From Rhizobium acidisoli (GTDB lineage Bacteria > Pseudomonadota > Alphaproteobacteria > Rhizobiales > Rhizobiaceae), in contig NZ_CP034999.1 of NCBI RefSeq assembly GCF_002531755.2, positions 124,001 through 188,000 on the forward strand: DNA of 64,000 bases. Direction: 5' to 3'. Shown piece after piece: positions 1-7,446 of the stretch (its first letter is position 1; each line of letters starts with the position of its first letter). Both the position numbers and the translations under genes were made by a program. The notes beneath the pieces were generated by a model. The model was not told the DNA's origin and searched no databases. It was given only the letters and a program-made list of their open reading frames with translations.

Positions 1-1
1 A

Positions 2-346
2 ACTACGCAGCTCGAAATGAATCCGAACCTCTACTTCAGCGAAGGCCAGCTCTCGGCATTGAGCGTCGCAGCTTTAATGGCTGCGAGCACCACATTCGGG
101 TGGTCACGGTGGCGGGCCCTCCTGCTAGACGATCCTCTCCAGCACAACGACGTGATTCATGCCAGCGCTTTCATGGACTTGCTACGCCAAATGGTCCGCG
201 AGCTTGGCTATCAGGTCATTCTCTCCACGCACGATAGCGCTGAAGCGGAATTTCTAGGCCGGAAGTGCCGCAGCGCCGGTATTCCCTATCACGTTCACGA
301 ACTTGCGCCTCACGGTGACAACGGCCTAATCTCTAAGGTCGCCTAG
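2..346 (+). CDS. C-terminal part of an SMC/ABC-type ATPase (5' end outside window)
   Basis: The reading frame is open from the first bases of the window, so the start lies upstream. The visible 114 residues carry the ABC signature in the form FSEGQLSALS and then a Walker B stretch LLLDDPLQHND. They end in a D-loop/switch region (LSTHDSAEAEF), the usual order in the C-terminal lobe of SMC- or RecN-like ATPases. Such proteins act on DNA, often in repair or defence. The N-terminal Walker A and any coiled coil are not in view, so the exact family cannot be named. Confidence 0.75.
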   Translation, partial: TTQLEMNPNLYFSEGQLSALSVAALMAASTTFGWSRWRALLLDDPLQHNDVIHASAFMDLLRQMVRELGYQVILSTHDSAEAEFLGRKCRSAGIPYHVHELAPHGDNGLISKVA

Positions 347-442
347 GCGAATAAGACGATCGAGGGGAGTCCGAGTGACACGTCGAGCGCAACGTAGTTG
401 TCAAAAACGTCGCCGATCAGTTGCCGTTACCCAAAGGTATTT

Positions 443-1354
443 TCAAAACAGGAACGAGAAAGTGTTTTTTGCACCCTTTTCAATCAACGAATGGACATAA
501 CTACCCTTTTTTTCCACAAGGGCACTAACGTAATTGTTTTCGGCGAGCCAGCTCTTGTAGCCTTTGATGGACGGGCCGCCAAGATTGATCGCGAACTCGT
601 GGCCATGATATGAAAATATGAAAAATATTTCCGGGTGACCCGTGAGAAGTAGATCATAACCGAACCCAAACTGAACCCACTTGCCTGTGCTCCATCAACG
701 TGTCTTCCGGGAAGTATGCCCGGTAATGATAGGGCCAATCGTCGAAATTGTTGCCGTACCTAGCCCACTCCCGAATGTTGTCGTAGTGCTCCGTTGCGAT
801 CATTTCTAAAGCAAATTCGGTCCCAGAAACTAAGTCAAATCTCGCAAAAATCGCCTCAAGAGCCATTTTTGCCAAGAACCGAGACATCTCCTTTTGCGGT
901 GGTCACCATCGGAAAAACATAAACATTTTTTCGAATGAAGAGGGCGTCAAGTCGCCTCAGACGCTCGAATTCCGATTTCTGACTATCTTTGGTGACTTCC
1001 AGCCTTCCCGATCTTTTGTCCAACCGCATGCCTACTTCGACGTCGGTGCCCATTGCATACCCTTTCACAAAAGGTATTTTTCGACGCTTGGTAGGTATTT
1101 GAAACTTCCCGCGAATATTTTTGAAACGATATGTGGCTCAAGATCGGAGCCTCTACGCTATGGGAAAAATAATTATTACATGGGTCGCAAACAATACCCT
1201 TGGGGAGGAGATGTCTACCGGATAAATTACCTAAAGATTCCGGAATTATATGCTCCACGCTACGGAAAGCCACGTGAGACTTCCTGCAAAATATGCATAT
1301 ATCTGCCTTCGTCAAAACCATCTCGTAAAGTGATCGCATATCAACGCTTCGCAC
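443..1354 (-). pseudogene. HNH endonuclease gene broken by three frameshifts
   Basis: The N-terminal frame shows an HNH-type zinc-finger nuclease: CIFC, then SVEHIIPESLGN, then GIVCDPCNNYFS. The homologous text then moves to another frame near 1085 (KIPFVKGYAMGTDVEV), to a third near 885 (RFLAKMALEAIF), and back near 670 (HGHEFAINLGGPSIKGY). It ends at a TGA at 443-445. Each shift is in the same direction. All three frames read as plausible protein in turn, so this is one decayed gene. The function would have been DNA cleavage, perhaps in defence or mobility. Sequencing error cannot be excluded without reads. Confidence 0.7.
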
Positions 1355-1367
1355 AACTCTGGTAACT

Positions 1368-2449
1368 GCTCTAGCTGTGAGCTTCCAATAGGTTGTCCAT
1401 TCGATCCGTACCGGGAAAGCTGAGGTTGTCGAAGCTTCAGTGATTCTCGGGGGACCGAATGGACATCCATATGAATGCCCGCCTCACGCCGCTCAGTCGA
1501 GCGGTAATTGCGCACCGCGTGCTGATGGAAGGACAGCGACCGATGGCCGTCGCTGCGGCTTTCGGCGTCTGCGTGAAGACCGTCTATAAGTGGGTAAGGC
1601 GCTATCGACGGGAGGGCGAGGCCGGTCTCAATGATCGCAGTTCCCGACCGCACCGCCTGTATCATCCGACGCCGCAGGCCACCGCCGTCCAGATCGAGGC
1701 GTTACGCCGCCTGCGCATGACCGGCCAACACATCGCCAAGGAGACGGGTGTCTCGCCGGCCACAGTCAGCCGCATCCTCAAGCGCCTTGGCCTGAACAAG
1801 CTCAAGGCCTTGGCCCCGGCCGAGCCGGTGCGGCGCTACGAACGCGACCAGCCCGGCGAACTCATCCATCGACATCAAGAAACTCGGCAAATTCAACCGA
1901 ACCGGCCACCGCATCACCGGCGATCGCACCGGCCAGAGCAACAGCCGCGGCATCGGCTGGGAATACGTCCATCTGGCCATCGACGACCACTCACGCCTGG
2001 CCTATTTGGAAATATTACCCAACGAGACGCGACGCTCCTGTCTGCGCTTTCTCTTCAATGCCATGCGCTTCTTCAAGTCAAGGTCCAGCGCGTCATGACC
2101 GACAACGGCACAAGCTTCCGTTCCCATCGATACGCCAAGGCGCTGCGGCGGCTCAGCATCAAACACATCCGCACCAAACCCTATACGCCGAAGACAAATG
2201 GTAAGGCCGAACGCCTCGTCCAGACCGCACTGCGCGAATGGGCATATGCCAAGGCCTACGAAACCTCGCAGCAGCGCGCCGCCGACCTGCCGCTCTGGCT
2301 CCACCGTTACAATTGGCATCGCCCGCACGGCAGCCTACAATCCAAACCGCCCGTCAGTAGACTCGGCCTGATCGAGGACAACCTGTTGAGGCTCCACATC
2401 TAGCCCTGTCCGCTTCATTGCTCCCACAAGGTTTCCCTCAGCCTAGAGC
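1368..2449 (+). mobile_element. IS481-family insertion sequence, probably inactive
   Basis: The transposase gene at 1459-2403 is flanked by similar inverted ends: GCTCTAGCTGTGAG near 1368 and, read inward from 2449, GCTCTAGGCTGAGG. These ends are tentative and no target duplication was identified. The element lies between the decayed HNH gene and an IS256-type element. Confidence 0.4.
1459..2403 (+). pseudogene. IS481-family transposase with two compensating frameshifts
   Basis: The first 130 residues are a helix-turn-helix DNA-binding region (NARLTPLSRAVIAHRV, ETGVSPATVSRILKRLGLNKL) typical of IS481 transposases. From about 1865 to 2085 the correct catalytic text lies in another frame (IDIKKLGKF, then AIDDHSRLAYLEILPNE). 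The original frame resumes at TDNGTSFRSHR and NGKAERLVQTALREW. The long open frame is therefore misleading: its middle is out of frame, and two of the three catalytic acidic residues lie in or next to that segment. The enzyme is expected to be dead. Confidence 0.8.
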
Positions 2450-2572
2450 TCTATGAGATACTTGAAGCAGTCGACTCACCTATACCAAGATTAGCCACCG
2501 CAGATGAGGATTCGTCAAATTATGCCGGACAGCTTCCAACCCTCGAAAAGCCTTGTTAATTTTGGCGTCGAT

Positions 2573-3862
2573 CGTGTCCACGGGAGTGGTGTAGCTGACG
2601 GCTGATTGCCGTGCTTTCCGACTTGGGTCGGAGGGGATATCAGCGTGCCACAGCGGGCAGACTGATTTGGGGATCATCGCTCATTTGGGCCATCGTCTCA
2701 AGTGTCAGATACCTGGCACGCTGGACGGCCCATTCATCATTCTGTTCGAGCAGCAGTGCGCCGACGAGACGGACGATCGCTTCGTCGTTCGGAAAGATGC
2801 CGACGACCTCGGTGCGTCGCTTGATTTCGCCGTTGAGACGCTCGATTGGATTCGTCGAGTGTAGCTTTGCCCGGTGCTCTTTCGGGAAGGTCATGTAGGC
2901 GAGCACGTCCTCTTCAGCGTCGTCCATGATGGTGGCAAGCTTCGGCACTTTCGGCCTGATTTGGTCGGCGACACTGCGCCATTGTGCGCTTGCTGCCTCC
3001 GGGTTCTCCTGGGCAAAGGCCGTCGCGATGAAGGCGGATACGACCCGCCTGCCGCTCTTTCCAGCATGCGCGAGCACGTTCCTCATGAAGTGAACCCGGC
3101 ACCGCTGCCATATCGCATTGAGAACCTTGGAAACGGCAGCCTTGATGCCCTCATGTGCATCAGAGACAACCAACTTCACCCCGCGTAGACCGCGGCGCGT
3201 CAGCCTGCGAAGGAATTCCGTCCAGATCGGTTCGGCCTCCGAGGTGGCAACTTCCATACCCAGGACCTCGCGCCGACCATCGCTGTTGACACCCACCGCG
3301 ATGATGACGGCGACTGAGACGATGCGGCCGCCACGCCCGACCTTGAGATAGGTCGCGTCCACCCAGACGTACGGCCACTCACCTTCAATCGGCCTGTCGA
3401 GGAACGCCTTCACTTTGACGTCGGCTCACCTAGCTTTTGGAGATGCCAGACATGCCCATGGCCTTGACCAGGTCGTCGACAGAACGGGTCGAGATTCCCT
3501 GGATATACGCTTCCTGGATAACGGCCGTCAGAGCCTTTTCCGCCATGCGGCGCGGTTCAAGGAAGCTCGGAAAGTAGCTGCCTTTGCGCAGCTTCGGGAT
3601 GCGAAGCTCGACCGTGCCAGCTCGCGTTTCCCAATCGCGGTCACGGTATCCGTTGCGTTGGGCTAGCCGCATGGGGTTCTTCTCGCCGAACTCTGCACCC
3701 GTAGCCGAGCCTACTTCCAGCTCCATCAGCCGCTCGGCCGCAAAGCCGATCATCTCGCGCAATAAATCTGCATCCGCGCTCTTCTCAACAAGCGAACGCA
3801 CGTTCATCATGTCATTGGTCATCGGTGGTCTTCCGTCAGGTTGGTCTTGAACAACCCGACCC
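2573..3862 (-). mobile_element. IS256-family (mutator type) element, inactive
   Basis: The element carries one transposase gene on the minus strand, split into two pieces. The ends share only a short CTGACGG-type inverted match (near 2597 and near 3835), so the boundaries are approximate. Confidence 0.45.
2640..3822 (-). pseudogene. IS256-family transposase with nonsense codon and internal deletion
   Basis: The N-terminal piece (3822-3430) contains [23 protein letters not shown], usual for mutator-type transposases. It stops at a TAG just after GMSGISKS, where the family normally has a glutamine (CAG). After the TAG about 20 bases of the family pattern are missing and the frame changes. The rest (3413-2640) shows the catalytic region WPYVWVDATYLKVGR, LVVSDAHEGIKAAV and STNPIERLNGEIKRR. 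The two lesions at one place make reversion by a single change impossible. Confidence 0.85.
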
Positions 3863-3869
3863 TAGCGGA

Positions 3870-4536
3870 AAACACTGATGGCCGCCCGCAAACAGCGCAA
3901 CGAGAAGCGCGCGGGCACTCGGCTTTGCTATCTCCCGCCACCTACACCACGTGCTGGGACATGATCGATAATTGTCGTTGGGCTGCGGCCTCCATATCAT
4001 GATCGCACAGGCCAGTGCCGTGTCGGATTCTTCACACATATGTCCAATACCTGACGTAGTTCTATGCTTTGAAGTCAGATAGGGCCTCCGGCGTTGACGC
4101 CGAAGATGGCCCTTGGAATTCGGGTGACAACGTTGCGAGAGTTGTGATCGCGTTGCGGGCAACCTGGCTTTTTAGCTTTTTAGAATTGATGGTTAGGCTA
4201 AAAGTTCTCTTGGAAGCCAGCTTTGTAGCTGCCTCTTCATAGCGTTGAATAGGATGTCTCGACCACAGTGGGATTTCCGGCTACCTTGATGATCAGGCAC
4301 TCGCGCTGTGAGGATTAGTTTTAACTGCGCCACCGACCCTGTTCGGGCGATTTCTTGGTGTCAGCAGGCCCTGAGGGGTATATCGGTCACGTGTGTTCCC
4401 TTTGCCTTAGCGCCGGCCACCTGACCGCTTCGCCTGATGTACACATGGCATGCAGGAACACAGAAAGCTTTCGCGAACACCGCAACACTTGCCTTGCGGC
4501 GCGCATGGATTCCCTTTCGAAGGAAATAGTACGATT
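3870..4536. other. Intergenic region without a recognisable gene
   Basis: I see no protein family and no clear RNA gene here. The right end leads into the -24/-12 promoter of the lectin gene. Confidence 0.5.
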
Positions 4537-4551
4537 TGGCACATACCTTGC
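4537..4551 (+). promoter_or_regulatory. Sigma-54 (-24/-12) promoter of the lectin gene
   Basis: The sequence TGGCACATACCTTGC matches the RpoN consensus TGGCACRNNNNTTGCW exactly, with GG and GC at the required spacing. Transcription would start near 4563, about 80 bases before the lectin ATG at 4646. I found no TGT-N10-ACA NifA site in the 200 bases upstream, so the activator is unknown. Confidence 0.7.
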
Positions 4552-4645
4552 TCAGACCACGGTGAAGGCTCACACACCCGAGTGTGTCACACCGTCGGGC
4601 GGAGACCTGCCTTCACGAAGCCAACAAATCAACAGGAGGCAAGAA

Positions 4646-5098
4646 ATGGGACAGTACGTAATCGAGTTTAAACAGAATCCAGACTTCGTGCTCGGGGTTG
4701 ACGACCAGAAGGAGGGCGCTAAGGTTGTACTCCGCGAAAAAGACTCGACGGTTTATCGCCACGCTCTCTGGGATCTGAACTCTGATAGTGGCGCAATCAC
4801 GTTGAACTCGAGCGCTGGCAATCTGGCGATTGGATCCGATCGCCTTGACCCACAAGCTCAGCTTTCGCTCAAGGTTTACAACCCCACCGACGAGAAGCAG
4901 CGATGGGAGTTGCTCAAGAAACCAGGCTTCATCCTTAGCAACGGCGACAACCGGCTGTGCATTGACAACGACGCTCGTGGAACGAGTACCGGCAATCGGA
5001 TCTGGCTATTCCAGTTTAACGGCTCGCCTGCTCAACAATGGAATTTCGTCTCTCTTTCGAATAGGCTCATGTCGACCTTTCAAGAGGCTGCCGAGTAA
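4646..5098 (+). CDS. Ricin-type beta-trefoil lectin domain protein
   Basis: This 150-residue protein consists of one beta-trefoil carbohydrate-binding domain. The typical repeats are visible as ALWDLN, then KQRWELL, then AQQWNFV (QxW-type motifs), plus CIDNDARGTSTGNRIWLFQFNG. I chose the ATG at 4646 because AGGAGG precedes it and because the sigma-54 promoter lies inside the longer upstream reading frame. No signal peptide is visible, so the protein may act in the cytoplasm or leave by another route. The sugar ligand cannot be inferred. RpoN control suggests expression under nitrogen-limited or symbiotic conditions. Confidence 0.8.
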   Translation: MGQYVIEFKQNPDFVLGVDDQKEGAKVVLREKDSTVYRHALWDLNSDSGAITLNSSAGNLAIGSDRLDPQAQLSLKVYNPTDEKQRWELLKKPGFILSNGDNRLCIDNDARGTSTGNRIWLFQFNGSPAQQWNFVSLSNRLMSTFQEAAE

Positions 5099-5400
5099 TC
5101 CTCGAGCATCGGGTTGGCCGAATCTTCGATAGCTCCCCTGCGGCCGCCAAAATTCCAATCGCGCAAAACCTGCAAGGAGATGCAGGGGCACCTTCGGGGG
5201 CCTCTGTTTCAACGGCTCTGCGGCGGCTCGGCCGTCTCCCTGATCAAGGAAGCTATGACGGCTGGCGAAATCATCTGGGCACATGCCTTCAAAATGCCTG
5301 CTCCTACCCGATATCGAACACCGGACAACCAAGCCGAAAACATCCCTGGACCAATGGCTAGGCCGAGATGATGAACCGGACGATCAGGAGCTACCGTCGA

Positions 5401-5576
5401 ACGCTGTCCCTGCGAGCCACGAGCAACTCCGCCAGCACCTTGCTGACTTCGTCTCAGCTCATGATTTCGGTCACCGCCTCAAAACCCTGAAAGGCCTCAC
5501 ACCCCACGAATACATTTGCAAATGCTAGACAAACGAGCCTGAACAACTCAGTCCAATCCATCAATTTCCGGGCTAA
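5401..5576 (+). pseudogene. 3' remnant of an integrase-core transposase (IS481-like)
   Basis: The residues LRQHLADFVSAHDFGHRLKTLKGL followed by TPHEYICKC are the typical C-terminal end of rhizobial integrase-core transposases. A TAG at 5526-5528 replaces the expected tryptophan codon. Family-like text (TNEPEQLSPIHQFPG) continues in frame to the TAA at 5574-5576. No upstream catalytic part is present. Confidence 0.7.
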
Positions 5577-6053
5577 ACATCTAAAGGATCAGCGCCGATG
5601 CCTTCCACAAACGATCTGATCACCTTGCGTTGAACGCTTGTTTTCATCGTTCCTGGATGCAGGCCAGCCCGTTTTCTCTGTGATACAGACCTTGTCGCCG
5701 CTGCCGAGATCCGCCGTCAGTCGCGTGGCGACGACCGCCTCAAGATATTGCGACCGCTGCGACTTTCATAGTTACCCGGGTCCGACACGTCCTGCCCGTT
5801 CTACCAACACGATCGATCGACAGCCCGCTGGTCGGCACGGCTGGGGTAGCCGCCGGAGCCGTGATCGGTGGCGCCCTACCTTTGAACCGGCCCATATCTT
5901 CCGACGGCCTGGAGGCTTTTAAGGACATGAGAACGTTCCTCACCTTAACCGCAGGGAACAACGCGTCATGGCGCTATTAGAAGCCTGCGGGACGCTATTG
6001 GATTGATCGAGACAAAGAGGATTCCCATTTGCCTGCATATGCGACGATCTTGC
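5577..6053. other. Region without a recognisable gene
   Basis: Short open frames exist on both strands but none resembles a known family. One plus-strand stretch near 5780-5960 is hydrophobic and glycine-rich, with no start or ribosome-binding site that I trust. The segment sits between two transposase remnants. Confidence 0.4.
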
Positions 6054-6413
6054 ATGCGCTCAGGTATCACATTTGAGGTTTCCTCTGCCGACCGGGTTCG
6101 GCTGAACGCAATCATCTCGGCAGGCAGTTCGCCGCAAAAGCATGTCTGGCGAGCGAAGATCATCTGATTCGGCGACGAAGGCCCGGAAGCGGCCGCGATC
6201 ATGGAGGCGACGGCTAAGTCGAAGACCTGCGTCTGACGTTGGCAGGAGCGCATTATGACGGAAGGTATAGACGGCGTTTTGCCGCAACAAGAGCCGGCCG
6301 CCCGGCACTGCGCCGCTCAAGGGTGACCTTGTCGACGGCGTTGTTACTCTGACGCAGGAGCCGCCCACGCAGGAAGCCGCACGTTCCTGCCATGGCAAAG
6401 GCTGTGGAATTGC
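6054..6413 (+). pseudogene. 5' remnant of an IS630-family transposase
   Basis: The text SSADRVRLNAIISAGSSPQK and VWRAKII matches the N-terminus of IS630 transposases. A TGA follows, then the homology continues (EAAAIMEATAKSKTCV). It reappears in other frames as MTEGIDGVL and as PPGTAPLKGDLVDGVVTLTQ with GKGCGIAAS. At least two stops and several frame changes are present, and the DDE catalytic domain is missing. It is a fossil only. Confidence 0.65.
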
Positions 6414-6509
6414 GGCATCCTCACTTCGTTCCGACATCATGTTCCTGGTTGACCGCCGTCGAGTGCTGGTCCAGACGCTCCCCCACCACAAAGCAAAGAT
6501 CGGAGGCGA

Positions 6510-6959
6510 CTAGTCGCCTCCGATCGGCGCCTCACAGCTCATCGTCGTCGAACACGAGGCCCGCTTCCTCGCGGCCGATGCGCCAATCCGACCTGCGGCG
6601 AAGTGGGCGGCATCCGATGAAGAGCCCTGGTGGGCCGCTGGATCGCCAACCACCGTAACCGGCACGAACATCGCCTGCTGCGTGCAGACCTTGGCCGAGC
6701 GACCCGAGGTCAGCCCGGCATCCCGACGCCAAACATTCAGCAAACCACGATTGACGCCCCAGCGCCGAGCAACGGCCGAGATGTTCACATCAGGTTCCGC
6801 GCTTTCCGCAAGGATGCGCGCCTTCTCCTCGTCAGTCCAATTCCGCCGCTGGCGGCGACCGCTGATGACCTCGATCCGACGATATTTTCCCTCATGCCTG
6901 ACTTCATGCATGCCTTCATCCATGACTTCAAGCATGGCATCAGCGCGATCTCCAACCAT
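6510..6959 (-). pseudogene. IS66-family accessory gene tnpA (OrfA), isolated
   Basis: The N-terminal region EGKYRRIEVISGRRQRRNWT, then ARILAESAEPDVNISAVARRWGVNRGLLNVWRR, is a helix-turn-helix of the IS66 OrfA type. The C-terminal third no longer resembles the family, and no tnpB or tnpC follows downstream on this strand. A possible element end (GTGAGCGCTACGAACAG on the minus strand) lies near 7025-7045. It is a remnant that cannot transpose alone. Confidence 0.65.
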
Positions 6960-7269
6960 CCCGTTCCGCTCCTATCGGTGAAAGGAGCTTATCTCCCGGC
7001 CTCGATCACAAAAGGAAAGGTGGGCTGTTCGTAGCGCTCACACTCAAGCTCCTGAACGATCCATGCACCAAAGCCGGCCTAAAGATGTCTTTGCTAAGCT
7101 TGAGTGCTGTCGCGCTATTCACCTGCCAGCTTTGCCTCTTCTGCGACTGCGGTTTACGCACTAAGCCGGGGTCGCCGTCACTCAGTTGACGTGCATCATC
7201 ATGCGGCCTGGGCGTGGTGGTGTCGATCGCCTCAATCGAGCGGAAGCCGCGTTGCGCTGATGCAGACCA

Positions 7270-7285
7270 TGTCCGGTGCCCGACA
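7270..7285 (+). promoter_or_regulatory. NifA-type upstream activator site 1
   Basis: TGTCCGGTGCCCGACA is an exact TGT-N10-ACA match. It lies about 98 bases before the predicted start of transcription from the -24/-12 promoter at 7350, within the normal range for NifA sites. Confidence 0.7.
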
Positions 7286-7287
7286 AA

Positions 7288-7303
7288 TGTTTGGCATGCA
7301 ACA
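7288..7303 (+). promoter_or_regulatory. NifA-type upstream activator site 2
   Basis: TGTTTGGCATGCAACA is a second exact TGT-N10-ACA match, 18 bases after the first and about 80 bases before the predicted transcription start. Two sites this close, both upstream of a sigma-54 promoter, are unlikely by chance. Confidence 0.72.
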
Positions 7304-7349
7304 TATCCGCTTCGGCCAAGCCCGTTGTATTTATAAGAGGGTTTTTCTT

Positions 7350-7364
7350 TGGCACGAATAATGC
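7350..7364 (+). promoter_or_regulatory. Sigma-54 (-24/-12) promoter of the radical SAM peptide operon
   Basis: TGGCACGAATAATGC has the invariant GG and GC pairs at exact spacing. The only departure from the consensus is ATGC in place of TTGC. Transcription would start near 7376, leaving a leader of about 70 bases before the first start codon. With the two upstream sites this predicts NifA/RpoN control and so expression under low oxygen, for example in nodules. Confidence 0.75.
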
Positions 7365-7446
7365 TTCGGCTATCCGGAGACCCGTGAACCCGCTCATCAC
7401 GCGGAGTCAAAATGATAGCTCAATCTCGCGTTCGGAGTGAGCCTAC

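Noticed and set aside
2645..2720. TGGCAC sequences as sigma-54 promoters
   Set aside because: Neither has GC at the -12 position, and both are inside a transposase.
4360..4536. NifA activator site for the lectin promoter
   Set aside because: All TGT triplets here were followed out to ten bases and none ends in ACA.
4355..4645. Longer N-terminal extension of the lectin gene
   Set aside because: The sigma-54 promoter at 4537 lies inside it, and a strong ribosome-binding site precedes the ATG at 4646.
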